Made by a program: the position numbers and the translations under genes. A stretch of DNA of 64,000 nucleotides from Chamaelirium japonicum (Eukaryota; Streptophyta; Magnoliopsida; Liliales; Melanthiaceae): positions 1,116,001 to 1,180,000 of the forward strand of contig CANTAL010000003.1 of assembly GCA_947650365.1 (NCBI GenBank). Direction: 5' to 3'. The notes beneath the pieces are model-generated. The model did no database searches. It was not told the origin of the DNA and saw nothing but the letters and a program-made list of their open reading frames with translations. The first letter of the stretch is position 1. The number at the start of each line of letters is the position of its first letter. Shown here piece after piece: positions 48,601-63,400 of this stretch.

Positions 48601-51600
48601 CATTCCTATGATCGAATCTAATTCATTCGTACGATCTATTCTAATTCATTCGCTCGAATGTATCCATTCTAATTCATTTGTACTATCCATTTTAATTCAT
48701 TCATACGATCCAATCTAATTCGTTCGTACGATCCATTCTAATTCGTTCATACAATCCATTCTAATTCATTCGCACGATCCATTCTAATTCATTCGTACGA
48801 TCCATTCTAATCCATTCGCATGATGAATTCTAATTCATTCGTACGATCCATTCTAATTCATTCTCACGAATGTAACCTTTCTAATTCATTTGTATGATCC
48901 ATTCTAATTCATTCGCTCGATCCATTCTAATCCATTCGTACGATCCATTCTAATTCAATTCGTGCAATCCATTCAAATTCATTCGCACAAATGTATCCAT
49001 TCTAATTCATTTGTACGATCCATTTTAATTCATTCGCTCAAATGTATCCATTCTAATTCATTCGTACGATCCATTCTAATTCATTCCTACGATCCATTCT
49101 AATTCATTCGCACGAATGTATCCATTCTAATTCATTCGTACGATCCATTCTAATTCATTCGTACAATCCATTCAAATTCATTCGTACGATGCAATCTAAT
49201 TCATTCGCACAAATGTATCTATTCTAATTCATTCGTACAATGCGTTCTAATCTATTCGTACGATCCATTCTAATCCATTCGTACGATCCATTCTAATTCA
49301 TTCGCACGAATGTAACCATTCTAATTCATTCGTACGATCCATTCTAATTCATTCCTACGATCCATTCTAATTCATTCGCACGAATGTATCCATTCTAATT
49401 CATTTGCACGATCCATTCTATTTCATTCCTATGATCCATTCTAATTCATTCGTACGATCCATTCTAATTCATTCGCTCGAATGTATCCATTCTAATTCAT
49501 TCGTACGATCCATTCTAATTCGTTCATACGATCCATTCTAATTCATTCGTACGATCCATTCTAATCCATTCGTACGATCCAGTCTAATTCATTCGTACGA
49601 TCCATTCTAATACATTCGTCCGATCCATTCTAATTCATTCGCACGAATGTATCCATTCTAATTCATTCGTGTGATCCATTATAATTCATTCCTACGATCC
49701 ATTCTAATTCATTCGCACAAATGTATCCATTCAAATTCATTCGTACGATCCATTCTAATTCATTCGCATAAATATATCTATTCTAATTCATTCGTATGGT
49801 ACATTCATACGACTGAATTAGAATGGATTGTACGAATGAATTAGAATTGATCATACGAATGAATTTGAATGGATTGTACAAATGAATTAGAATGGATCGT
49901 GCGAATGAATTAGAATGGATCGTACAAATGAATTAGAATGGATCATACGATTCATTCTAATTCTTTCGTACGATCCATTCTAATGCATTCGTACGATTCA
50001 TTCTAATTCATTCGCACGATCCATTCTAATTCATTCCTATGATCCATTCTAATTTATTTGCACGAATATACGATCCATTCTAATTTATTCGCAAGAATGT
50101 ATCCATTCTAATTCATTCGTACAATCCATTCTAATTTATTCGTACAAATGTATCCAATCTAATTTATTCGTACGATCCATTCTAATTCATTCATACGATC
50201 CATTTTAATTCATTCGCATGATCCATTCTAATTCTTTCGTATGATACATTCGTGCGAATGAATTAGAATGGATCGTACAAATAAATTAGAATGGATCATA
50301 CAAATGAATTTTAATGAATCGTACGAATGAATTAGAATAGATCGTACGAATGAATTAGAATGGATACATTCGTGCGATTGAATTAGAATGGATCGGACGA
50401 ATGAATTAGAATGGATCATACGAATGAATTAGAATTGATCGTACGAATTAGAATGGATCGTACGAATGAATTAGAATGGATCGTACGAATGGATTAGAAT
50501 GGATCGTACGATCCATTCTAATTCATTCCTACGATCCATTTTAATTCATTCGCACGAATGTATCCATTCTAATTCATTCGTATGATCCATTCTAATTCAT
50601 TCCTACGATCTATTCTAATTCATTCGCTCGAATGTATCCATTCTAATTCATTCGTTCGATCCATTCTAATTCATTCGTACGATCCATTCTAATTTATTCG
50701 CACGATCTATTATAATTCATTCGTACGATCCATTCTAATTCGTTCGTACGATCCTAATTCATCGTACGATCCTAATTCATTCGTACGATCCATTCTAATT
50801 TATTCGCACGATCCATTCTAACTTATTCATACGATCCATTCTAATTCATTCGTACGATCTATTCTAATTCATTCGCATGATCCATTCTAATTCATTTGTA
50901 TGATACATTTGTGCGAATGAATTAGAATGGATCGTACGAATGAATTAGAATGGATCGTATGAATGAATTATAATAGATTGTGAGAATAAATTAGAATGGA
51001 TCATACGAATGAATTAGAATAGATATATTCATGCGAAGGAATTAGAATGGATCGTACGAATGAATTAGAATGGATCGTGCGAATGAATTAGAATGGATCG
51101 TATGAATAAATTAGAATGGATCATCCGAATTAATTAAAACGGATACATTTGTGCGAATGAATTAGAATAGATCATACGATTGAATTTGAATGGATCGTAC
51201 GAATGAATTAGAATGGATACATTCGAGCGAATGAATTAGAATAGATCGTAGGAATGAATTAGAATGGATCATACGAATGAATTAGACTGGATCGTGCGAA
51301 TGAATTAGAATGGATTGTACGAATGAATTAGAATGGATACATTCGTGCGAATGAATTAGAATGGATCGGACAAATGAATTAGAATGGATTCTAATCCATT
51401 CGTATGATCTATTCTAATCTATTCTAATTCATTCGCACAAATGTATCCATTCTAATTCATTCTCACAAATGTATCCATTCTAATTCATTCGTATGATCCA
51501 TTCTAATTCATTCGTACGATCCATTTTAATCCATTCGTACGATCCATTCTAATCCATTCGTACGATCCATTCTAACCCATTCGTACGATCCATTCTAATT

Positions 51601-54480
51601 CATTCGTATGAATTTAACCATTCTAATTCATTCGTACGATCCACTCTAATTTATTCCTATGATCCATTCTAATTCATTCGCACGAATGTATCCATTCTAT
51701 TTCATTTGCACGATCCATTCTAATTCATTCCTATGATCCATTCTAATTCATTCGTATGATTCATTCATACGACTGAATTAGAATGGATTATACGAATGAA
51801 TTAGAATTGATCATACGGATGAATTAGAATGGATCGTACGAATGAATTAGAATGGATCATGCGAATGAATTAGAATGGATCGTACGAATGAATTAGAATG
51901 GATATATTTGAACGAATAAATTAGAATGGATCATACGAATGAATTAGAATGGATTGTACGAATGAATTAGAATGGATCGTGCGAATGAATTAGAATGGAT
52001 ATATTCGAGTGAATGAATTAGAATGGATCGTACGAATGAATTAGAATGGATCATAGGAATGAATTAGAATGGATCGTGCAAATGAATTAGAATGGAAACA
52101 TTCATGCGAATGAATTAGAATGGATCATAGGAATGAATTAGAATAGATCGTACGAATAAATTAGAATGAATCGTGCAAATGAATTAGAAAGGATCGTACG
52201 AATGAATTAGAATTGTTCCACCGAATGAGTTAGAATGGATCATACGAATGAATTAGAATGGATCGTACGAATGAATTAGAATGGATCGTACGAATGAATT
52301 AGAATGGATCGTATGAATGAATAAGTATGGATCGTATGAATGAATTAGAATGGATCGTGCGAATGAATTAGAATGAATCGTACGAATGCATTAGAATGGA
52401 TCGTACGAATGAATTAGAATGAATCGTACGATCCATTCTAATTCATTCGTCCGATCCATTCTAATTCATTCGTACAATCCATTCTAATTCATTCGCACGA
52501 TCCATTCTAATTCATTCGTATGATCCATTCTAATTCATTCCTACGATCTATTTTAATTCATTCGCTCGAATATATCCATTCTAATTCATTCGTACAATCC
52601 ATTCTAATACATTCGCACGATCCATTCTAATTCATTCATATGATCCATTCTAATTCATTCGTACGATCCATTCTAATTCATTCGTATGATCCATTCTAAC
52701 TCATTCGCACAAATATATCCATTCTAATTCATTCGTACGATCCATTCTAATTCATTCGCACGATCCATTCTAATTCATTCGTACGATCCATTCTAATTCA
52801 TTCGTACGATCCATTCTAATTCATGCAAATGAATTAGAATGGATCGTACGAATGGATTAGAATGGATTGTTCGAATGGATTAGAATGGATCGTACGAATG
52901 GATTAGAATGGATCGTACGAATGAATTAGAATGGATCATACAAATGAATTAGAAAGGTTACATTCGTGAGAATGAATTAGAATGGATCGTACGAATGAAT
53001 TAGAATGAATCGTACGAATGAATTAGAATGGATACATTCGTGCGAATGAATTAAATGGATCGTAGGAATGAATTAGAATGGATCGTACGAATGAATTAGA
53101 ATGGTTACATTCGTGCAAATGAATTAGAATGGATCGTACGAATGGATTAGAATGGATCGTACGAATGGATTAGAATGGATCGTACGAATGAATTAGAATG
53201 GATCGTACAAATAAATTAGAAAGGTTACATTTGTGAGAATGAATTAGAATGGATCGTACGAATGGATTAGAATAGATCGTACGAATGGATTAGAATGGAT
53301 CGTACGAATGAATTAGAATGGATACATTTGTGCGAATGAGTTAGAATGGATCATACGAATGAATTAGAATGGATCGTACGAATGAATTAGAATGGATCAT
53401 ACGAATGAATTAGAATGGATCGTGCGAATGAATTAGAATGGATACATTCGAGCGAATGAATTAGAATAGATCTAGGAATGAATTAGAATGGATCATACGA
53501 ATGAATTAGAATGGATCGTGCGAATGAATTAGAATGGATTGTACGAATGAATTAGAATGGATACATTCGTGCGAATAAATTAGAATGGATCGGACGAATG
53601 AATTAGAATGGATCGTACGATTAATTCTAATTCATTCGTATGATCCATTCTAATTCATTCGCACGGTCCATTCTAATTTATTCGTACGATCCATTCTAAT
53701 TCATTCGTACGATCTATTCTAATTCATTCGCACGAATGTAACCATTCTAATTCATTCGTACGATTCATTCTAATTCATTCGTATGAGCTATTCTAATTTA
53801 TTCGTACGATCCATTCTAATTCATTCGTACGATCTATTGTAATTCATTCATACAATCCATTCAGATTCATTCGCACAAATGTAGCCAGTCAAATTCATTC
53901 GTACGATCCATTCTAATTAATTCGCACGATCCATTCTATTTCATTCTCACGAATGTAACCTTTCTAATTCATTTGTATGATCCATTCTAATTCATTCGTA
54001 CGATCCATTCTAATCCATTCGTACGATCCATTATAATCCATTCGTACGATCCATTATAATTCATTTGTATGATCCATTCTAATTCATTCTAACAAATGTA
54101 ACCTTTCTAATTCATTTGTATGATCCATTCTAATTCATTCGTACGATCCATTCTAATCCATTCTAATTCATTCGCATGAACGTAACCATTCTAATTCATT
54201 TGTACGATCCATTTTAATTCATTCCTACGATCCATTCTAATTCATTCGCACGAATGTATCCATTCTAATTCATTTGCACGATCCATTCTAATTCATTCCT
54301 ATGATCCATTCTAATTCATTCGTACGATCCATTCTAATCCATTCCTACGATCCATTCTAATCCATTCGTACGATCCATTCTAATCCATTCGTACGATCCA
54401 TTCTAATTCATTCTAACAAATATAACCTTTCTAATTCATTTGTACGATCCATTCTAATTCAATCGTACGATCCATTCAAA
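42607..54480. repeat. Satellite array, section with ~4-kb higher-order repeats
   Basis: Approximate blocks: + 42607-43145, - to 44312, + to 45532, - to 45896, + to 45960, - to 46634, + to 48388, - to 49800, + to 49946, - to 50244, + to 50506, - to 50908, + to 51391, - to 51765, + to 52430, - to 52826, + to 53613, then -. The rare landmark TCATACGATTGAATTTG occurs at 42876, 46890 and 51172, each time after the same fold-back and monomer series, giving higher-order spacings of about 4.0 and 4.3 kb. Truncated monomers occur at 50750-50790. Confidence 0.94.
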
Positions 54481-57400
54481 TTCATTCGTACGATCCATTC
54501 TAATTCATTCGTACATTCCATTCAAATTCATTCGTATGATGCAATCAAATTCATTCACACAAATGTATCTATTCTAATTCATTCGTACAATGCGTTCTAA
54601 TCCATTCGTACGATCCATTCTAATCCATTCGTACGATCCACTCTAATTCATTCGCACGAATGTAACCATTCTAATTCATTCATATGATCCATTCTAATTA
54701 ATTCGTATGATCCATTCTAATTCATTCGTACGATCCATTCTAATTCATTTGCATGAATGTATCCATTCTAATTCATTCATATGATCCACTCTAATTCATT
54801 CGCACAATCCATTCTAATTCATTCGAATGAATGTATCCATTCTAATTCATTTGCACGATCCATTCTAATTCATTCCTATGATCCATTCTAATTCATTCGT
54901 ACGATCCATTCTAATTCATTTGCTCGATTGTATCCATTCTAATTCATTCGTACGATCCATTCTAATTCGTTCATACGATCCATTATAATTCGTTCGTACG
55001 ATCCATTCTAATTCATTCGTACGATCCATTCTAATCCATTCGTACGATCCATTCTAATTCATTCGTACAAATGAATTAGAATGGATCGTATGAATGAATA
55101 AGAATGGATCGTACGAATGAATTAGAATGGATTGTGCGAATGGATTAGAATGAATCGTACGAATGAATTAGAATGGATACATTCGAGCGAATGAATTAGA
55201 ATGGATTGTACGAATGAATTAGAATGGATCATAGGAATGAATTAGAATGGATCGTGCTAATGAATTAGAATGGATACATTCGTGCGAATGAATTAGGATG
55301 GATCGTAGGAATGAATTAGAATGGATCGTACGAATGAATTAGAATGGTTACATTCGTGCGAATGAATTAGAATGGATCGTACGAATGATTTAGAATGGAT
55401 CATGCGAATGAATTAGAATTGATCAGACGAATGAATTAGAATCGATCGTCCGAATGAATTAGAATGGATCGTACGAATGAATTACAATGAATTAGAATGG
55501 ATACATTCGAGCGAATAAATTAGAATGGAGCGTACGAATGAATTAGAATGGATCGTACGAATGAATTAGAATGGATCGTACGAATGAATTAGAATGGATC
55601 GTACGAATGAATTAGAATGAATCGTACGAATGAATTAGAATCAATCGTACGATCTATTCAAATTCATTTGAACGATCCATTCTAATTCATTCGCACGATC
55701 CATTCTAATTCATTCGTACGATTCATTCTAATTCATTCGTATGATCAATTCTAATTCATTCGTACAATCCATTCTAATTCAGTCGTATGAATGTATCGTA
55801 CGAATGAATTAGAATGGATCATGCGAATGAATTAGAATGGATTGTACGAATGAATTAGAATGGATCGTATGAATGAATTAGAATGGATACATTCGAGCGA
55901 ATGAATTAGTATGGATCGTACGAATGAATTAGAACGGATCATAGGAATGAATTAGAATGGATCATGCGAATGAATTTGAATGGATCGTACGAATGAATTA
56001 GAATTGACCGTACGATCCATTCTAATTCATTCTCACAAATGTATCCATTCTAATTCATTTGTTTGATTCATTTTAATTCATTCGCACGATCCATTCTAAT
56101 TTTTTCGCACGAATATGTCCATTCTAATTCATTCGTACGATCCATTCTAATTCATTCGTATGATCCATTCTAATTCATTCGCACATTCCATTCTAATTCA
56201 TTCGTACGATCCATTCTAATTCATTCGTACGATCTATTCTAATTCATTCGTACGATCCATTCTAATTCATTCGTACGAATGTATCCATTCTAATTAATTC
56301 GTACGATCCATTCTAATTCATTCGTATGATCCATTCATATTCATTCACACGATCCATTCTAATTCATTCGAACGATCCATTCAAATTCTTTCGTACGATC
56401 CATTCTAATTCATTTGTATGATCCATTCTAACTCATTCGGTGGATCCATTGTAATTCATTCTCACGAATGTAACCTTTCTAATTCATTTGTATGATCCAT
56501 TCTAATTCATTCGTACGATACATTTGTGCGAATGAATTAGAATGGATCGTACGAATGAATTAAAATGGATCATACAAATGAATTAGAAAGGTTACATTCG
56601 TGAGAATGAATTAGAATGGATCGTAATATTAAATTAGAATGGATATATTTGTGCGAATGAATTAGAATGGATCGTATATTCGTGCAAATAAATTAGAATG
56701 GATCGTACGAATGAATTAGAATGGATCCACCGAATGAGTTAGAATGGATCATACGAATGAATTAGAATGGATCGTACGAATGAATTAGAATGGATTATGC
56801 GAATGAATTAGAATGGATCGTGCGAATGAATTAGAAACATTCGTGCGAATGAATTAGAATGGATTATACGAATGAATTAGAATGGATCGTACGAATGAAT
56901 TAGAATGGATACATTCGAGCGAATGAATTAGAATGGATCGTACGAATGAATTAGAATGGATCGTGCGAATGAATTAGAAACATTCGTGCGAATGAATTAG
57001 AATGGATTGTACGAATGAATTAGAATGGATCGTACGAATGAATTAGAATGGATACATTCGAGCGAATGAATTAGAATGGATCGTACGAATGAATTAGAAT
57101 GGATCATACGAGTGAATTAGAATGGATCATGCAAATGAATTAGAATGGATCGTACAAATGAATTAGAAAGGATCATACGAATGAATTAGAATGGATCGTG
57201 CGAATGAATAAAAATGGATACATTCGTACAAATGAATTAGAATTGATCGTGCGAATGAATTAGAATGGATCGTACGAATGAATTAGAATGGATACATTTG
57301 TGCGAATGAATTAGAATGGATCGTACGAATGAATTAGAATGAATCATACGAATGAATTAGAATGGATCATACGAATGAATTAGAATACATCATGTAAATA

Positions 57401-60400
57401 AATTAAAATGGATCGTACGTTTGAATTAGATTGGATTATGCGAATGAATTAGAATGGATACATTCGAGCGAATGAATTAGAATAGATCGTAGGAATGAAT
57501 TAGAATGGATCATATGAATGAATTAGAATGGATCGTGCGAATGAATTAGAATGGATTGTACGAATGAATTAGAATGGATACATTCGAGTGAATGAATTAG
57601 AATAGATCGTAGGAATGAATTAGAATGGATCATACGAATGAATTAGAATGGATCGTGCGACATTCTAATTCATTCCTATGATCTATTCTAATTCATTCGC
57701 TTGAATGTATCCATTCTAATTCATTCGTACGATCCATTCAAATTCATTCGCATGATCTATTCTAATACATTCGTACGATCCATTCTAATTCATTCGTACG
57801 ATCCATTCTAATTCATTCTCACAAATGTATCCATTCTAATTCATTCGTATGATCCATTCTAATTCATTCGCACGATCCATTCTAATTCATTCGCACGAAT
57901 ATATCCATTCTAATTCATTCGCACGATCCATTCTAATTCATTCTCACGAATGTAACCTTTCTAATTCATTTGCATGAATTAGAATGGATCGTATGAAAGA
58001 ATTAGAATGGATCGTACGAATGAATTAGAATGGATCATATGAAAGAATTAGAATGGATACATTTGTGCGAATGAATTAGAATGGATCGTACGAATAAACT
58101 GGATCGTGCGAATGAATAAGAATGGATCATACGAATGAATTAGAATGGATCGTACGAATTAATTAGAATGGATACATTTGTGCGAATGAATATGAATGGA
58201 TACATTTGTGCGAATGAATTAGAATAGAATAGAATGGATCGTACGAATGGATTAGAATCCATTCTAATTCATTTGTATGATCCATTCTAATTCATCGCAC
58301 GATCCATTCAAATTCATTCGTACGATCCATTCTAATTCATTCGTACGATTCATTCTAAATCATTCTCATAAATGTAACCTTTCTAATTCATTTGTACAAT
58401 CCATTCTAATTCATTCATACGATCCATTCTAATTCATTCGCACGAATGTATCCATTCTAATTCATTCGTGTAATCCATTCTAATTCATTCGCACGAATGT
58501 ATCCATTCATTCGTACGAATTAGAATGGATCTTATGAATGAATTAGAATGGATCGTACGAATGAATTAGAATGGATCATATGAATGAATTATAATGGATC
58601 GTGCAAATGAATTAGAATGGATACATTCGTGCGAATGAATTAGAATGGATCGTACGAATGAATTAGACTGGATCGTATGAATAAATTAGAATGGATACAT
58701 TCATACGAATGAATTAGAATGGATCGTAGGAATGAATTAGAATGGATCGTACGAATGGATTAGAATGGATCGTACGAATGAATTAGAATGGATCGTACAA
58801 ATGAATTAGAAAGGTTACATTTGTGAGAATGAATTAGAATGGATCGTACGAATGAATTAGAATGGATCGTATGAATGGATTAGAATGGATCGTACGAATG
58901 AATTAGAATGGATCGTACGAATGAATTAGAATAGCTCATACGAACAAATTAGAATGAATCGTACGAATGAATTAGAATGGTTACATTCGTGCGAATGAAT
59001 TAGAATAGATCATACGAATGAATTAGAATGGATCGTATGAATGAATTAGAATGGATAGTACAAATGCATTAGAATGGATCGTACGAATGAATTAGAATGG
59101 ATACATTCGAGCGAATGAATTAGAATGGATCATGCGAATGGATTAGAATGGATCCATTCTAATTCATTCGTACGATCCATTCTAATCCATTCGTACGATC
59201 CATTCTAATTCATTCATACAATGCGTTCTAATACATTCGTACGATCCATTCTAATTCATTTGTACGATCCATTCTAATTCATTTGTATGATCCATTCTAA
59301 TTCATTCGTACGATCCATTCTAAATCATTCGTACGAACCATTCTAATCCATTCTAATTCATTCACTCGAATGTATCCATTCTAATTCATTCATACAATCC
59401 ATTCTTATTCATTCATACGATCCATTCTGATTCATTCGCACGATATGTTCTAATTCATTCGCACAATCCATTCTAATACATTCGCACGAACGTATCCATT
59501 CTAATTCATTCGTACGATCCATTCTAATTCTTTCGTACGATCCATTCTAATTCATTCGTATGATTCATTCGTACGATCCATTCTAATCCATTCGTACGAT
59601 CCATTCTAATTCATTCATACGATCCATTCTAATTCGTTCGTACGATCCATTCTAATTCCTTCGTACGATCCATTCTAATTCATTCGCACGATCCATTCTA
59701 AGTCATTTCTATGATCCATTCTAATTCATTCGTACGATCCATTCTAATTCATTCGCTCGAATGTATCCATTCTAATTCATTCGTACGATCCATTCTAACT
59801 CATTCGTTCGATCCATTCTAATTCATTCGTACGATCCATTCAAATTCATTCGCATGATCCATTCTAATTCATTCGTACGATCCATTCTAAAGCATTCGTA
59901 CGATCCATTCTAATCCATTCGTATGATCCATTCTAATCCATTCTAATCCATTCTGATTCATTCGCACGATATGTTCTAATTCATTCGCACAATCCATTCT
60001 AATACATTCGCACGAACGTATCCATTCTAATTCATTCGTACGATCCATTCTAATTCTTTCGTACGATCCATTCTAATTCATTCGTATGATTCATTCGTAC
60101 GATCCATTCTAATCCATTCGTACGATCCATTCTAATTCATTCATACGATCCATTCTAATTCGTTCGTACGATCCATTCTAATTCCTTCGTACGATCCATT
60201 CTAATTCATTCGCACGATCCATTCTAAGTCATTTCTATGATCCATTCTAATTCATTCGTACGATCCATTCTAATTCATTCGCTCGAATGTATCCATTCTA
60301 ATTCATTCGTACGATCCATTCTAACTCATTCGTTCGATCCATTCTAATTCATTCGTACGATCCATTCAAATTCATTCGCATGATCCATTCTAATTCATTC

Positions 60401-60420
60401 GTACGATCCATTCTAATCCA
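54480..60420. repeat. Satellite higher-order unit of about 5.9 kb, first copy
   Basis: Approximate blocks: - to 55070, + to 55636, - to 55792, + to 56011, - to 56520, + to 57660, - to 57973, + to 58256, - to 58511, + to 59153, then -. The order of blocks and many private variants repeat in the next copy: 54542 aligns with 60501, 55068 with 61026, and 58091 with 63929. The offset falls from 5959 to 5838 bp because of small indels. Confidence 0.92.
59427..60416. repeat. 526-bp recent tandem duplication within the satellite
   Basis: Bases 59427-59890 and 59953-60416 appear identical by eye over about 464 bp, including rare variants such as CACGATATGTTC, GCACGAACG and AGTCATTTCTATG. The offset is 526 bp. 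Elsewhere neighbouring copies differ often, so this is the youngest event visible in the array. Confidence 0.9.
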
Positions 60421-63400
60421 TTCGTACGATCCATTCTAATTCATTCGTACCATCCATTCTAATTCATTCGTACAATCCATTCAAATTCATTCGTACGATA
60501 CAATCAAATTCATTCGCACAAATGTATCTATTCTAATTCATTCGTACAATGCGTTCTAATCCATTTGTACGATCCATTCTAATCCATTCGTACGATCCAT
60601 TCTAATTCATTCGCACGAATGTAACCATTCTAATTCATTCATATGATCCATTCTAATTCATTCGTATGAACCATTCTAATTCATTCGTACGATCCATTCT
60701 AATTCATTTGCATGAATGTATCCATTCTAATTCATTCGTACGATCCACTCTAATTCATTCGCACAATGCATTCTAATTTATTCGCACGAATGTATCCATT
60801 CTAATTCATTTGCACGATCCATTCTAATTCATTCCTATGATCCATTCTAATTCATTCGTACGATCTATTCTAATTCATTTGCTCGAATGTATCCATTCTA
60901 ATTCATTCGTACGATCCATTCTAATTCGTTCATACGATCCATTCTAATTCGTTCGTACGATCCATTCTAATTCATTCGTACGATCCATTCTAATCCATTC
61001 GTACGATCCATTCTAATTCATTCGTACAAATGAATTAGAATGGATCGTATGAATGAATAAGAATAGATCGTACGAATGAATTAGAATGGATTGTGCGTAT
61101 GAATTAGAATGAATCGTACGAATGAATTAGAATGGATACATTCAAGTGAATGAATTAGAATGGATCGTACGAATGAATTAGAATGGATCATAGGAATGAA
61201 TTAGAATGGATCGTGCAAATGAATTAGAATGGATACATTCGTGCGAATGAATTAGAATGGATCGTAGGAATGAATTAGAATGGATCTTACGAATGAATTA
61301 GAATGGTTACATTCGTGCGAATGAATTAGAATGGATTGTACGAATGAATTAGAATGGATCGTGCGAATGAATTAGAATTGATCATACGAATGAATTAGAA
61401 TGGATCGTGCGAATGAATTAGAATGGATCGTACGAATGAATTAGAATGGATACATTCGAGCGAATGAATTAGAAAGGAGCGTATGAATGAATTAGAACGG
61501 ATCGTACAAATGAATTAGAATGGATCGTACGAATGAATTAGAATGAATCGTACGAATGAATTAGAATCAATCGTACGATCCATTCTAATTCATTTGTACG
61601 ATCCATTCTAATTCATTCGCACGATCCATTCTAATTCATTCGTACGATCCATTCTTATTCATTCGTATGATCAATTCTAATTCATTCGTACAATCCATTC
61701 TAATTCAGTCGTATGAATGTACCATACGAATGAATTAGAATGGATCATGCGAATGAATTAGAATGGATCGTACGAATGAATTAGAATGGATTGTATGAAT
61801 GAATTAGAATGGATACATTCGAGCGAATGAATTAGAATGGATCGTACGAATGAATTAGAATGGATCATAGGAATGAATTAGAATGGATCATGCGAATGAA
61901 TTTGAATGGATCGTACGAATGAATTAGAATGGATCGTACGATCCATTCTAATTCATTGTCACAAATGTATCCAATCTAATTCATTCGTATGATTCATTCT
62001 AATTCATTCGCACGATCCATTCTAATTTATTCGCACGAATATATCCATTCTAATTCATTCGTACGATCCATTGTAATTCATTCGTACGATCCATTCTAAT
62101 TCATTCGCACGATCCATTCAAATTCATTCGTACGATCCATTCTAATTCATTCGTACGATCTATTCTAATTCATTTGTACGATCCATTCTAATTCATTCGT
62201 AAGAATGTATCCATTCTAATTAATTCGTACGATCCATTCTAATTCATTCGTATGATCCATTCTTATTCATTCGCACGATCCATTCTAATTCATTTGAACG
62301 ATCCATTCAAATTCTTTCGTACGATCCATTCTAATTCATCTGTATGATCCATTCTAACTCATTCGGTGGATCCATTCTAATTCATTCTCACGAATGTAAC
62401 CTTTCTGATTCATTTGTATGATCCATTCTAATTCATTCGTACGATACATTTGTGCGAATAAATTAGAATGGATCGTACGAATGAATTAAATTGGATCATA
62501 CAAATGAATTAGAAAGGTTACATTCGTGAGAATGAATTAGAATGGATCGTACGAATGAATTAGAATGGATACATTTGTGCGAATGAATTAGAATGGATCG
62601 TATATTCGTGCAAATAAATTAGAATGGATCGTACGAATGAATTAGAATGGATCCACCGAATGAGTTAGAATGGATCATACGAATGAATTAGAATGGATCG
62701 TACGAATGAATTAGAATGGATTATGCGAATGAATTAGAATGGATCATATGAATGAATAAGAATGGATCGTGCGAATGAATTAGAATGGATCGTACGAATG
62801 AATTAGAATGGATCGTGCGAATGAATTAGAAACATTCATGCGAATGAATTAGAATGGATCGTACGAATGAATTAGAATGGATTGTACGAATGAATTAGAA
62901 TGGATACATTCGAGCGAATGAATTAGAATGGATCGTACGAATGAATTAGAATGGATCATACGAGTGAATTAGAATGGATCATGCAAATGAATTAGAATGG
63001 ATCGTACAAATGAATTAGAAAGGATCATATGAATGAATTAGAATGGATCGTGCGAATGAATTAGAATGGATACATTCGTACAAATGAATTAGAATGGATC
63101 GTGCGAATGAATTAGAATGGATCGTACGAATGAATTAGAATGGATACATTTGTGCGAATGAATTAGAATGGATCGTACGAATGAATTAGAATGTATCATA
63201 CGAAGGAATTAGAATGGATCATACGAATGAATTAGAATACATCATGTGAATGAATTAAAATGGATCGTACGTTTGAATTAGATTGGATTGTGTGAATGAA
63301 TTAGAATGGATACATTCGAGCGAATGAATTAGAATAGATTGTAGGAATGAATTAGAAAGGATCATACGAATGAATTAGAATGGATCGTGCGAATGAATTA

